This document shows, in pieces, positions 42,234 through 50,927 of a stretch of 64,000 nt of DNA. The position numbers and the translations under genes were made by a program. The DNA is from Selenomonas sp. ND2010 (GTDB lineage: Bacteria; Bacillota; Negativicutes; Selenomonadales; Selenomonadaceae): NCBI RefSeq assembly GCF_000702005.1, contig NZ_JNKI01000012.1:28950-92949 (forward strand). The letters run 5' to 3'. The notes below the pieces were generated by a model. That model was not told the DNA's origin, made no database searches, and saw only the letters and a list, made by a program, of their open reading frames with translations. Within the stretch, counting starts at the first letter, position 1. Each line of letters opens with the position of its first letter.

Positions 42234-43910
42234 ATGGCAGAGAATACGACGATCGCTTCCAATTTCATTCAGAATGCGATTGAGGAAGACCAGAAGAATG
42301 GAAAGTATACGGAAGGTATTCACACGCGTTTCCCACCTGAGCCGAATGGTTATCTCCATATCGGTCATGCAAAGTCGATTTGCTTGAACTTTGGGCTGGC
42401 AGAGTACAATCGTGGACTTTGCAATCTTCGCTTCGATGATACGAATCCGACTAAGGAAGACACAGAATACGTGGATTCCATTCAGGAGGATATCCATTGG
42501 CTCGGTTTTTCTTGGCAGAATCGCATGTTCTATGCCTCGGATTATTTTGATAAGCTTTACGAATATGCATGCGAGCTCATCAAAAAAGGTCTTGCCTATG
42601 TTGATGACTTGTCGGCTGATGAAATTCGCGCTTATCGCGGAACCCTCACGGAACCCGGTAAGGAAAGTCCGTATCGCAACCGCAGTGTTGAGGAAAATCT
42701 GGACTTGTTCGCGCGCATGAAGGCTGGAGAATTCGCCGATGGCGAAAAGGTTTTGCGCGCTAAGATTGATATGGCATCGCCGAATATGGTCCTGCGCGAT
42801 ACGGTCATCTACCGCATTGCCCATGCGCATCATCATCGTACGGGAGATGCTTGGTGCATTTATCCCATGTATGATTTTGCGCATCCGCTTTCGGATGCAA
42901 TCGAGGGGATTACTCATTCGGTTTGTACGTTGGAGTTTGAAGAGCATCGTCCGTTCTACGATTGGCTGTTGGAGTCGTTGGGATTTGATGCAAATACCCG
43001 TCCGCGTCAGATTGAATTCGCGCGCCTGAACCTTACCAACACGGTTACCAGTAAGCGTAAATTGCGCCAGTTGGTGGAAGAACACTTCGTCAGTGGTTGG
43101 GACGATCCGCGCATGCCGACAATTTCGGGGCTTCGCCGCCGTGGTTATACGCCGGCATCGCTGCGCAAGTTTTGCGAAGAAATCGGCGTGGCCAAAGCCG
43201 ACAGCCTGGTAGATGTCAGCATGCTCGAGCATTGCGTTCGCGATGACCTCAACGAGAATGCCGACCGTGTTATGGCAGTGCTTCGTCCGTTGAAGGTGGT
43301 TATCACCAACTATCCGGAGGATAAAGAGGAATATCTGCTGGCAGACAACAACCCGATGCATGGTGGCAGTCGTTTTGTACCGTTCTCACGGGAAATTTAC
43401 ATTGAGCAGGAAGACTTCATGGAAGAGCCGCCCAAGAAATATTTCCGTCTTAAACCGGGCGGAGAAGTCCGTCTCAAACATGCCTACATCATTAAATGCG
43501 AGGAAGTAATCAAAGACGAGAACGGCAAGGTAGTAGAGCTTCACTGCACGGCTGACTTGGATTCGAAGACTGGTGGAGCAACGGCTGGCCGCAAAATCAA
43601 GGGCACGATTCATTGGGTAGCTGCCAAGACGGCCCTGCCAGCGGAAGTACGTCTCTATGATTATCTTATCGAGTCGGATGAGAACGGCAATGTTCCCGCT
43701 GATTTCTTAGAGGCGCTTAACAAGAACTCGCTGGAGACGATTGAAAATGCGTGGATTGAGCCGAGTGTCAAACTTACAGCTGTGGGCACCCATTATCAGT
43801 TCCTGCGCACGGGGTATTTCGTAGTAGACCCGGATACTACGCCGGATAAACTCGTATTCAACCGGGTGGTTGGCTTGCGTGACAGCTGGGCGAAAGTAAA
43901 GAAGGGATAA
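42234..43910 (+). CDS. glnS: Glutaminyl-tRNA synthetase
   Basis: 558 residues from ATG 42234 (AAAGGAGAGAA upstream); an earlier in-frame ATG at 42207 overlaps the HD gene. The class I signature HIGH appears in [15 protein letters not shown] and a KMSKS-like [10 protein letters not shown] follows. GlnRS-type [21 protein letters not shown] and C-terminal beta-barrels [12 protein letters not shown] complete it. Most Firmicutes lack GlnRS and make Gln-tRNA with GatCAB, so this marks an acquisition known in Negativicutes-type genomes (inference). A 103-residue gene follows two bases after the stop. Confidence 0.96.
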   Translation: MAENTTIASNFIQNAIEEDQKNGKYTEGIHTRFPPEPNGYLHIGHAKSICLNFGLAEYNRGLCNLRFDDTNPTKEDTEYVDSIQEDIHWLGFSWQNRMFYASDYFDKLYEYACELIKKGLAYVDDLSADEIRAYRGTLTEPGKESPYRNRSVEENLDLFARMKAGEFADGEKVLRAKIDMASPNMVLRDTVIYRIAHAHHHRTGDAWCIYPMYDFAHPLSDAIEGITHSVCTLEFEEHRPFYDWLLESLGFDANTRPRQIEFARLNLTNTVTSKRKLRQLVEEHFVSGWDDPRMPTISGLRRRGYTPASLRKFCEEIGVAKADSLVDVSMLEHCVRDDLNENADRVMAVLRPLKVVITNYPEDKEEYLLADNNPMHGGSRFVPFSREIYIEQEDFMEEPPKKYFRLKPGGEVRLKHAYIIKCEEVIKDENGKVVELHCTADLDSKTGGATAGRKIKGTIHWVAAKTALPAEVRLYDYLIESDENGNVPADFLEALNKNSLETIENAWIEPSVKLTAVGTHYQFLRTGYFVVDPDTTPDKLVFNRVVGLRDSWAKVKKG

Positions 43911-43911
43911 G

Positions 43912-44223
43912 ATGAGTAAGATACCAAAAGGCCTTACGGATAAGGATATGTTCCAGAATTACGTGGAGGAAGCTACCTTGGAGGACACCTTCATCAAGGC
44001 GGAAAAAGTCGCTGAGCAGAAGCGTCGTGAGCGCGCTGGCATCGAACCGCCGGCACAGCTCGGCAAGGCTGGATTTACGCCGGAACTCACAGAGTCGCTC
44101 GGCAAGGCCCTGTTGCAGCTGAAAATGGAACTGTTCCGCGAAGGGATAAAGAATTATTCGTTTAAGATTAAGCGTGATGGAGAAAACATCGTGCTGGTCC
44201 CGAAGTATAAGAAGAACCAGTAA
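43912..44223 (+). CDS. Small hypothetical protein after glnS
   Basis: 103 residues from ATG 43912, one base after the glnS stop, with a weak ribosome binding site in the glnS end (AAGGGATAAG). Charged helical N-terminal half (DMFQNYVEEATLEDTFIKAEKVAEQKRRER), then a short beta-like end FKIKRDGENIVLVPKYKKN. No domain is recognised. Close coupling with glnS suggests co-expression but gives no function. Confidence 0.7.
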   Translation: MSKIPKGLTDKDMFQNYVEEATLEDTFIKAEKVAEQKRRERAGIEPPAQLGKAGFTPELTESLGKALLQLKMELFREGIKNYSFKIKRDGENIVLVPKYKKNQ

Positions 44224-44261
44224 ATTTGAACCAGTATAAGTAAAGAAAGAAGTGGATTGTA

Positions 44262-45545
44262 TTGCTGAGCAGCACAACCGTGGCAGTTATCATTTTTGTT
44301 ACTGCTTACGCGCTGATTATTTCCGAGAAGGTTCACCGTACGATTGTTGGTATTTTCGGAGCTATGCTGATGATACTATGTGGGATCATCAGTCAGGAAA
44401 CGGCTATTCATCACATTGATTTTAATACCCTAGGGCTTCTGATGGGTATGATGATTATCGTCAATATCACCAGTGAGACGGGACTTTTCAATTTTTTGGC
44501 CATTTGGGCGGCGAAAAAGGTAAAGGCTCGCCCCATTGCTTTGCTGGTCGCGTTGTCGACCCTGACGATGGTCTGTTCTGCATTGCTCGATAATGTCACA
44601 ACGGTCTTGCTGACAGTGCCGATTACGTTCAGTATTACGGCGCAGCTTAAGGTAGATGTCAAACCTTATTTGATTTCGCAGATCCTGTCTTCCAATATCG
44701 GTGGTACGGCAACCTTGATCGGCGATCCGCCAAACATCATGATTGGCAGTGCTGTCGGCCTTAACTTTATGGATTTTGTCATGAACATGACAGGGATATC
44801 GATTGTTATTTTCATCGTCGTGCAGGCACTCCTCATCCTGCTTTATGGCAAGGGGCTCAAGACGCAGCCGGATTTGCAGGAGAAGGTCATGCGCCTCAAT
44901 GCGAAAAGCCAGATTTCGGATGTGAAATTGCTGAAAAAATGCCTGTTTGTCATCTTCGTTACGATTTCCTTGTTTGTCATGCACGGTGCGTTGGGCTTGG
45001 AAACGGCTACGGCGGCACTTACGGGCGCAGGTCTTTTGCTGCTCATTACGTTTACGCGCAATGAGGCTATGATTGCCAAGGTCCTCTCGAAGGTCGAATG
45101 GCTGGCTATTTTCTTTTTTGCTGGCCTGTTTGTATTGGTGGGTGCCTTGGTGGAAACGGGCGTTATTAAAATGCTCGCAGCTGAGGCAATCAAGCTTACC
45201 AATGGCGATGTTACGGCTACGGCGGTACTGATCCTTTGGATGAGTGCTATCGCTTCCGCCTTTATCGATAATATTCCGTTTGTTGCCACATTGATTCCGT
45301 TGATTCAGGATATGGGGCAGATGGGGCTTACAAATCTCGATCCGCTTTGGTGGTCCTTGGCACTTGGTGCCTGCCTGGGCGGCAATGGTACTTTGATTGG
45401 TGCCAGTGCCAATGTTGTCGTTGCCTCGATGGCAGCACAGCGTGGTCGTCAGATTTCTTTCCTGGGCTTCATGAAAGTCGCATTCCCGGTTATGGTGCTG
45501 ACGATAATCATAGCCAATGTATACGTTTGGCTGCGTTATCTTTGA
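44262..45545 (+). CDS. ArsB/NhaD-type (ion transporter superfamily) carrier
   Basis: 427 residues from TTG 44262, which gives LSSTTVAVIIFVTAYALI. About 11 hydrophobic segments. The IT-superfamily repeats are seen as DNVTTVLLTVPITF, SNIGGTATLIGDPPNIMIG and, in the second half, ASAFIDNIPFVATLIPL and GGNGTLIGASANVVVAS. The GDPPN motif and mirrored DN-containing loops are typical of ArsB/NhaD/citrate carriers. Substrate may be arsenite, sodium/proton or a dicarboxylate; not decidable. No ars regulator or reductase is next to it. Confidence 0.87.
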   Translation: MLSSTTVAVIIFVTAYALIISEKVHRTIVGIFGAMLMILCGIISQETAIHHIDFNTLGLLMGMMIIVNITSETGLFNFLAIWAAKKVKARPIALLVALSTLTMVCSALLDNVTTVLLTVPITFSITAQLKVDVKPYLISQILSSNIGGTATLIGDPPNIMIGSAVGLNFMDFVMNMTGISIVIFIVVQALLILLYGKGLKTQPDLQEKVMRLNAKSQISDVKLLKKCLFVIFVTISLFVMHGALGLETATAALTGAGLLLLITFTRNEAMIAKVLSKVEWLAIFFFAGLFVLVGALVETGVIKMLAAEAIKLTNGDVTATAVLILWMSAIASAFIDNIPFVATLIPLIQDMGQMGLTNLDPLWWSLALGACLGGNGTLIGASANVVVASMAAQRGRQISFLGFMKVAFPVMVLTIIIANVYVWLRYL

Positions 45546-45555
45546 GTTGACTAGG

Positions 45556-45593
45556 AAAAGCTGTCTTCCCGGAATGGGGAAGACAGCTTTTTT
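45556..45593 (+). terminator. Terminator after the ArsB-like carrier
   Basis: AAAGCTGTCTTCCC (45557-45570), loop GGAATG, GGGAAGACAGCTTT (45577-45590), then TTT. Perfect 14-bp stem. Confidence 0.93.
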
Positions 45594-45678
45594 GATGCGT
45601 GCGATTCCTTGTAACATTTTTTACAGACGCTCTCCGTTTTTTTTCGTATAGTTTTAACTACGAAATGGAGGTAATATG

Positions 45679-46275
45679 ATGAGTGCTTTTTTAGGGCCAA
45701 TTCACTATTGGATGTATGAAAAGATAATGGTACAGGAAGATCTTTTACGCCGCATAGCAGACAAGGCGGAGCAGGAAGGTTGGTTGAATTCGGCAGCGGA
45801 TTATGTTCGCGATGAACGTCATCCACTGGAGGAGATTATCGATGAAGCCAATATTCACGGCTGGCTCAGCAGCTGTATCGAAAGTGTGGAAACGCGTTAT
45901 GCTGAGTTGGTGGCTAGCATTTTGACCGATCATGAGGAGCGACTGGATGAATTGAAGGCGGTTGCCTATACGTTTGGAATGGAAAAAGCAGCCGAAGCAG
46001 ATAGTACGGCTGGCGAGTGCTACAAACGAATTGAAGATTGTACCTTGGATGGTATGCCGTGCGACGGGGTAAACGTCGTCACGGATAAACAGGAAGGGCA
46101 CTTCAGCTGGCAGCAGCGGTTCGATGTTCATGGGGCCTATTGGCTGGCTGCCGGTGGCAGGAAAGAGGATTATTATACGCTCCGGCATCAGTTTATTGCT
46201 GGGATTCTTACGACGGCAAATTATGTATTGACAAGTTCCGGTCAGGGGGAGTACAGTCTATGTCGTAACGATTGA
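45679..46275 (+). CDS. Hypothetical protein paired with a nucleosidase-like gene
   Basis: 198 residues; ATG 45679 is preferred over 45676 because GGAGG then has 7-base spacing. No signal peptide and no recognised domain. The N-terminal half is helical (WMYEKIMVQEDLLRRIADKAEQ). The later half has Cys in GECYKRIEDCTLDGMPCDG and an aromatic stretch GHFSWQQRFDVHGAYWLAAGG. The MTA nucleosidase-like gene starts 25 bases downstream, so both may be co-transcribed. The function is unknown. Confidence 0.7.
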   Translation: MSAFLGPIHYWMYEKIMVQEDLLRRIADKAEQEGWLNSAADYVRDERHPLEEIIDEANIHGWLSSCIESVETRYAELVASILTDHEERLDELKAVAYTFGMEKAAEADSTAGECYKRIEDCTLDGMPCDGVNVVTDKQEGHFSWQQRFDVHGAYWLAAGGRKEDYYTLRHQFIAGILTTANYVLTSSGQGEYSLCRND

Positions 46276-46300
46276 TTTTTGGCAAAGGGGCGAGGTTGGA

Positions 46301-47056
46301 ATGGATACCCAGAAGATAATGATAGAAGGTGCCATGCACATGGAAACAGAGTTGCTGCTTGAGGTTTTGGCTGATCCGCAGGAGCAGGTCGTCGGGCAGT
46401 GGCGCTTTGTAGAAGGTAAGTACCATGATGTGAATCTCGTAGTGGCGGTAACTTCCATTGGTATGTCAAATGCAGCGGCGGCTACTGCACTGGGAATCGA
46501 AAGATTTCGCCCCACAGCGGTGATAAGTCAGGGAACTGCGGGTGGGCATGACCCGGCCCTGAAAGCTTATGATATCGTGCTGGGACGACGTTCTTTTGAT
46601 GCCAGCTCTTATCGCAGTGCGCAGGAAGATTTGGTGGATTGGCGGCACATGGAACTTATGGGTTCGTATGCTTATGATGCCACGATGCAGTCTTTTATTC
46701 CGCAGGAAGTTTATTATCCGGGGGATGAAAAGCTGCTGGCGGCGGCGCAGAAGGTGGCAAAAAACTATAAGCGGGGTCGTGTAATTGCCGGCTGCATCGC
46801 CAGCTGCAATACTTGGAACCGGCAAAAGGAACGCCTGCAATTCCTGCACAACCAATTCAGCTCCTCCTGCGAAGATATGGAGGTCAATTCAGCGGCGCAA
46901 ATCTGCCAACAGTACGGAATTCCTTTCTTGGGCATCCGCATTTTGTCCAATACGGAATTTCGGGCAGAAGAGTTTCAGCCGGAATCGGCCAAAGTTTGCC
47001 AGCAATTTGTTTTAGCTGTGGCCGAGCAGTATGAAAAAGATAGGACGAAGGATTGA
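46301..47056 (+). CDS. MTA/SAH nucleosidase-like phosphorylase-superfamily protein
   Basis: 251 residues from ATG 46301 with AAGGGGCGAGG upstream. Nucleoside phosphorylase/MTAN fold landmarks: VAVTSIGMSNAAAATALGIE, AVISQGTAGGHDP and CEDMEVNSAAQICQQYGIPF followed by IRILSNTEF. The DMExNSAA region binds the ribose; MTAN proteins normally have a catalytic Asp in RxISD, where this one reads RILSNTEF. That substitution could alter or abolish the standard nucleosidase chemistry. Probable nucleoside metabolism; specific substrate unknown. Confidence 0.82.
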   Translation: MDTQKIMIEGAMHMETELLLEVLADPQEQVVGQWRFVEGKYHDVNLVVAVTSIGMSNAAAATALGIERFRPTAVISQGTAGGHDPALKAYDIVLGRRSFDASSYRSAQEDLVDWRHMELMGSYAYDATMQSFIPQEVYYPGDEKLLAAAQKVAKNYKRGRVIAGCIASCNTWNRQKERLQFLHNQFSSSCEDMEVNSAAQICQQYGIPFLGIRILSNTEFRAEEFQPESAKVCQQFVLAVAEQYEKDRTKD

Positions 47057-47062
47057 AAAGAA

Positions 47063-47103
47063 AAAAGGGACGGACAAGTCAGTAGTGACTGTCCGTCCCT
47101 TTT
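47063..47103. terminator. Bidirectional terminator between convergent genes
   Basis: AAAAGGGACGGAC and GTCCGTCCCTTTT with inner AGTCA/TGACT and loop GTAG, flanked by A- and T-runs. It can serve both the nucleosidase-like gene and the minus-strand FAD oxidoreductase gene. Confidence 0.93.
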
Positions 47104-47118
47104 TCTTAACGCTGAAGG

Positions 47119-48498
47119 TTATTTTATCCGGTTGAGAATGCGGCGGGCAACGTAGACGCCGCTGGCACCTGCTTGAGAGAGGCCGCGGGTAACGCCGGCA
47201 CCATCGCCGATGGCGAAGACGTTCTTGAGGGTAGTTTCCAGCTCGTGGGAAAGAACGACACGCGAGCTGTAGAATTTTACTTCGACACCGTAGAGCAGCG
47301 TATCGTCGTTTGTCATACCCGGGGCGATGTTATTCAGTGCCTGAATCATTTCGATGATGTTGTCGAGATGGCGTTTCGGCAGTACGAGAGACAAATCACC
47401 CGGTGTTGCCTGCAGGGTTGGCTTCGTGAAGCTCTTGGTCATGCGGTGGGCATTCGTGCGGCGTCCCTTCATGAGGTCGCCAAAGCGCTGGACGATGATA
47501 CCGCCGCCGAGCATGTTTGAGAACGAAGCAATGCGTTTGCCGTACTGATGCGGCGATTTGAACGGCTCCGTGAAGCGGTTGCTGACGAGCAGGGCAAAGT
47601 TCGTGTTGTTGCTCTGGAGTTTTGGATCACTATAGGAATGACCATTTACCGTTACGATGCCATCGGTATTTTCCATGACAACATGACCATGCGGATTCAT
47701 GCAGAACGTGCGGACTTGGTCGCCGTAGCGTTTCGTGCGGTAAACGAGTTTGGCTTCATATACTTGGCTGGTAATATGGTTCCAGACTTCGTCCGGGACT
47801 TCCACGCGAACGCCGACATCGACGCGATTGTTTTCCTGCTGGAGCCCAAGGGCGTCGCATTCGTTGGAGAACCATTCAGCACCTGCACGGCCAGGCGCGA
47901 CAATTAGATATTCGGTTTCGATGGTTTCGCCATCTTCCAGTTCCAGGCTGTTATGACCTTTTCCATCGGAATGGATATGGGCAACCGGGCACTCAAAGCG
48001 GAATTCGACTTTGTCTTTGAGGTATTCATAGGTCGCTTTGAGCATGTTGAGATTGTTTTCCGTGCCGAGATGACGGACGCTGGCACTGAGAAGATGGAGG
48101 TCGTGCTGCAGGGCCAGCTGACCGATGTTGGAATTTTCGGTAGAGAAGACTTCGGCGGGGGCGCCATGCTTCATATTAATCTTATCGACGTAGTTGATGA
48201 GATCCATGACTTCGTCATCGGGCAGGTATTCGTTGAGCCAGCCGCCAAACTGAGTCGTGAAGTTGTATTTGCCATCGGAGAAGGCACCAGCACCACCGAA
48301 GCCGCGCATGATGCTGCAGGGCTTGCAGCCAATACAGCTTTTTACCTTACCCGTTGAGATGGGGCAGACACGGTGGTAGATGTCCTTGCCACTTTCGAGC
48401 ACCAGGATGCGAAGTCCTGGTTTCTTTTCTGCCAGCTCGTAAGCGGCAAAGACTCCCGCTGGGCCGCCACCAACAATCGCAACATCATACTTTTTCAT
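47119..48498 (-). CDS. FAD-dependent (NAD(P)/FAD) oxidoreductase
   Basis: 459 residues, start at 48498 with AGGAGGGAATT upstream on the minus strand. N-terminal FAD dinucleotide fold DVAIVGGGPAGVFAAYELAEK, an unusual Cys set SCIGCKPCSIMRG, then RGFGGAGAFSDGKYN; C-terminal FAIGDGAGVTRGLSQAGASG completes the FAD site. Related to the long FAD-dependent dehydrogenases of anaerobes whose substrates are not defined. The Cys cluster could be redox-active or bind a metal. It is divergent from the PutP-like gene, with a possible RNA attenuator in its leader. Confidence 0.85.
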   Translation of the reverse strand: MKKYDVAIVGGGPAGVFAAYELAEKKPGLRILVLESGKDIYHRVCPISTGKVKSCIGCKPCSIMRGFGGAGAFSDGKYNFTTQFGGWLNEYLPDDEVMDLINYVDKINMKHGAPAEVFSTENSNIGQLALQHDLHLLSASVRHLGTENNLNMLKATYEYLKDKVEFRFECPVAHIHSDGKGHNSLELEDGETIETEYLIVAPGRAGAEWFSNECDALGLQQENNRVDVGVRVEVPDEVWNHITSQVYEAKLVYRTKRYGDQVRTFCMNPHGHVVMENTDGIVTVNGHSYSDPKLQSNNTNFALLVSNRFTEPFKSPHQYGKRIASFSNMLGGGIIVQRFGDLMKGRRTNAHRMTKSFTKPTLQATPGDLSLVLPKRHLDNIIEMIQALNNIAPGMTNDDTLLYGVEVKFYSSRVVLSHELETTLKNVFAIGDGAGVTRGLSQAGASGVYVARRILNRIK

Positions 48499-48544
48499 GA
48501 TAATTCCCTCCTAAAATATGTGGCCTCAATAAATTCGGGCGCAC

Positions 48545-48625
48545 AAAAAGAGCGCAGATCTTTGCTGTTCGGGTGGGAAGCAATCTGCGTATGCAATCCG
48601 TTTTTTTGGGGCTTTTCGCAAAACC
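48545..48625 (-). ncRNA. Candidate small RNA or attenuated leader upstream of the FAD oxidoreductase
   Basis: On the minus strand a promoter (48660-48632) would start RNA near 48625. About 35 bases later comes a hairpin: ACGCAGAT (48590-48583) pairs with ATCTGCGC (48559-48552), with an inner TGCT/AGCA stem and a C-rich loop TCCCACCCGAAC. A CTTTTTG tract follows at once, so the hairpin looks like an intrinsic terminator 50 bases before the coding start. The transcript could be an approximately 80-base small RNA or an attenuator controlling the gene. No known riboswitch was recognised. Confidence 0.45.
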
Positions 48626-48631
48626 TTTGCT

Positions 48632-48660
48632 ATTATACGAGAAGATTTTACAGATTGCAA
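48632..48660 (-). promoter_or_regulatory. Promoter of the FAD oxidoreductase (minus strand)
   Basis: TTGCAA (48660-48655), 17-base spacer, perfect TATAAT (48637-48632), reading on the minus strand. Confidence 0.8.
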
Positions 48661-48691
48661 GCTTTTTTTACGAAAAAAAATAAAAATGTAC

Positions 48692-48713
48692 ACTATAACA
48701 GAAATAGTATAGT
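48692..48713. promoter_or_regulatory. Operator-like palindrome in the divergent spacer
   Basis: ACTATA-N10-TATAGT at 48692-48713, in the AT-rich middle of the spacer between the divergent genes. No regulator is assigned. Confidence 0.35.
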
Positions 48714-48730
48714 TCCTATATAAATAATAG

Positions 48731-48780
48731 TTGCATTTATGGGAGGTTTACGGTTATAATGTATAACATATTGTAAACCT
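48731..48780 (+). promoter_or_regulatory. Promoter with nested operator for the PutP-like symporter
   Basis: TTGCAT (48731-48736), 18-base spacer, TATAAT (48755-48760). The -10 is embedded in two nested palindromes: AGGTTTAC (48744-48751) with GTAAACCT (48773-48780), and inside them GTTATA-ATG-TATAAC (48753-48767). The overlap with the -10 suggests repression by a dimeric regulator. Confidence 0.6.
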
Positions 48781-48807
48781 GTAATATGATTTTAAGGAGG
48801 AAAACTA

Positions 48808-50286
48808 TTGACACATAATCTAGCAATTATCAATATGTTTATCTTATATATTGGCGTCATGATGGCAATCGGTGTTTACTATTATCGTCGGACGCGCAAT
48901 ATGAGTGATTACTTTTTGGGAAACCGCAAATTGGGAGCTTGGGTCACATCCTTGAGTGCAGAGGCTTCGGACATGAGCGGCTGGATGCTTATGGGCGTTC
49001 CGGGATTTGCTTATTTGGCCGGTTTAAATGCCGGCTGGATTGCTGTCGGTATCGCGATTGGCACATGGGCGAATTGGCATTTTGTTGCAGCAAGATTGCG
49101 CAAGTATACGGAACTTGCCAATAACTCGCTGACGCTGCCGGAATTTCTGGAAAACCGCTTCGAGGACAAAAGTGGACTGTTGCGCGTTGTGCCAGCAATC
49201 TTTATTTTGATTTTTTTCATCATCTATACGTCCTCTGGTTTCGTTTCGGCAGGCCGGCTCTTTGAGACGGTCTTTGGGATTCCATACCAGTACGCGATTT
49301 TTATCGGCGCGGGTTCGGTGGTGTTCTACACGTTGGTGGGTGGTTTTCTGGCTGTTTCCCGTACGGATTTCATTCAGGGAATCATGATGTTTTTTGCCAT
49401 CCTGGTAGTTCCGATTACCGCGGGCATGTCTATGGGAGGCTTGGGGGCAACGATTGCTGCCATTGACAGCGTTCAGCATTCCATGTTGGAACCTTTTACG
49501 AAACCGGATGGCTCGGTGCTGGGCATTGTTGAATTGGTTTCCCTGCTGGCTTGGGGTATCGGTTATTTCGGACAGCCTCATATTCTGGTGCGTTTTATGG
49601 CGATTTCCAGCTCCAAAGAAATCAAACAGGCAACTCGTATCGCTATGACTTGGGTCGTGGTATCGTTGGCTGCTGCTGTGGCAGTAGGCATGGCTGGCCG
49701 CGTGTTCCTTGCCGAGCCGCTTCAGGGAACCGAATCGGAGACCGTGTTCCTGGTCATGACGAATACCATGTTCCCACCGGTAGTAGCAGGACTTATTTTG
49801 TCGGCCGTGCTGGCTGCAATCATGAGTACGGCGTCTTCGCAGTTGCTGGTTGCGGCATCGGCGTTTGCGCAGGATTTCTATCGCACGTTGACGCGCAAGG
49901 AAGCGGATCAGAAAGAACTGGTTTGGATAAGCCGTGCATCGGTTCTGGTCATTGCTTCGTTGGCAATCTTTTTGGGATTGAATCCCAATAGCTTTATTCT
50001 CGATATGGTTGCTTATGCTTGGGCCGGCTTTGGTGCTGCCTTTGGCCCAGCATTGCTCATGAGCCTGTTTTGGCGGCGCACTACCCGCAATGGCGTGTTG
50101 GCAGGTATCATCGTGGGCGGCGTAACGGTTCTGGTTTGGAAGCAGCTGGCGTTATTCGGCCTCTATGAGATCGTACCTGGCTTTGTATTCTCCCTAGTGG
50201 CTATCTATGTCGTCAGTCTTTTGGATAAAAAACCGGCGCAGAGTATTACCGCAGTGTTCGATTCTGTGGAGCATAGTGAGATATAA
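48808..50286 (+). CDS. putP: Sodium/proline symporter (PutP-type, SSS family)
   Basis: 492 residues from TTG 48808 with TAAGGAGG upstream. About 13 membrane helices. The SSS signature MSDYFLGNRKLGAWVTSLS then EASDMSGWMLMGVPG is typical of PutP, and FGQPHILVRFMAI and STASSQLLVAASAFAQDFYR are further PutP-like motifs. It imports proline with Na+ across the inner membrane; another substrate such as a related amino acid cannot be excluded. Its promoter contains nested palindromes, suggesting dedicated regulation. Confidence 0.92.
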   Translation: MTHNLAIINMFILYIGVMMAIGVYYYRRTRNMSDYFLGNRKLGAWVTSLSAEASDMSGWMLMGVPGFAYLAGLNAGWIAVGIAIGTWANWHFVAARLRKYTELANNSLTLPEFLENRFEDKSGLLRVVPAIFILIFFIIYTSSGFVSAGRLFETVFGIPYQYAIFIGAGSVVFYTLVGGFLAVSRTDFIQGIMMFFAILVVPITAGMSMGGLGATIAAIDSVQHSMLEPFTKPDGSVLGIVELVSLLAWGIGYFGQPHILVRFMAISSSKEIKQATRIAMTWVVVSLAAAVAVGMAGRVFLAEPLQGTESETVFLVMTNTMFPPVVAGLILSAVLAAIMSTASSQLLVAASAFAQDFYRTLTRKEADQKELVWISRASVLVIASLAIFLGLNPNSFILDMVAYAWAGFGAAFGPALLMSLFWRRTTRNGVLAGIIVGGVTVLVWKQLALFGLYEIVPGFVFSLVAIYVVSLLDKKPAQSITAVFDSVEHSEI

Positions 50287-50307
50287 GGTTTGTGGGGCGA
50301 GTTTCCT

Positions 50308-50336
50308 TTGGCAAATGAAGCAGCATGCGTTATAAT
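50308..50336 (+). promoter_or_regulatory. Promoter of the VOC-family gene
   Basis: TTGGCA (50308-50313), 17-base spacer, perfect TATAAT (50331-50336), 39 bases before the start. Confidence 0.75.
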
Positions 50337-50374
50337 TATCGAGAAACATGCAGTTGGAGTTAGGGGGAGATGCT

Positions 50375-50740
50375 ATGAATTTCAAATTTGTCCACAATAA
50401 CTTGAATGTATTGGATCTTGAGAGAAGCTTAGCGTTCTATCAGAAGGCTTTGGATTTAAAAGAGGTCCATCGTTTGGAAAATCCGGATTTTACGTTGGTG
50501 TACCTTGGGGATGGCGGAAATTCCCCGCATGAGCTCGAATTGACTTGGCTGAAGGGGCGCAAGGACCCCTATAATCTTGGGGAGAATGAATTCCATCTTG
50601 CCCTTACCGTCGACGATTTTGAGGCGGCACATAAGCGCCACAAGGAAATGGACTGCATTTGCTATGAAAATGCTGCGATGGGAATTTATTTCATTAGTGA
50701 CCCAGATGGTTATTGGATTGAAATCCTGCCAGCAAAATAA
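50375..50740 (+). CDS. VOC-family protein (glyoxalase I-like)
   Basis: 121 residues from ATG 50375 (TTAGGGGGAGA upstream); an earlier in-frame ATG at 50348 lacks a good site. Two beta-alpha-beta-beta-beta units. Metal-ligand candidates are His in KFVHNNLNVLD, Glu in HELELTW, His in FHLALTVDD and Glu in YWIEILPAK, as in lactoylglutathione lyase. FISDPDGYWIEI is a typical glyoxalase ending. It probably detoxifies methylglyoxal-type adducts, but related VOC enzymes have other substrates. Confidence 0.85.
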   Translation: MNFKFVHNNLNVLDLERSLAFYQKALDLKEVHRLENPDFTLVYLGDGGNSPHELELTWLKGRKDPYNLGENEFHLALTVDDFEAAHKRHKEMDCICYENAAMGIYFISDPDGYWIEILPAK

Positions 50741-50760
50741 GAGATATTGATTCGGTAAGA

Positions 50761-50800
50761 ATGGCGTCAGAGTAAAATCTGATGCCATTTTATTTTTTTT
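50761..50800 (+). terminator. Terminator after the VOC gene
   Basis: ATGGCGTCAGA pairs with TCTGATGCCAT (one G-T pair), then TTTATTTTTTTT. Strong T-tract. Confidence 0.88.
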
Positions 50801-50927
50801 ATGGAGGAGCAGGGATTTTAGTCATGGATAGCGAAAATTTAATTATTGAGAATTGAATAGCCCTAAGAGGATAGGTAAGGAAATAGTGTCACGTAGTCTT
50901 AAATTTAAAAGAAGCAGGTGAGCATTT

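Noticed and set aside
42180..43361. 393-codon minus-strand frame opposite glnS
   Set aside because: glnS has HIGH and SKR motifs; the shadow has no recognisable protein features.
44430..45617. 395-codon minus-strand frame opposite the ArsB-like gene
   Set aside because: His/Arg/Gln-rich antisense of a membrane protein; it would also run across a terminator.
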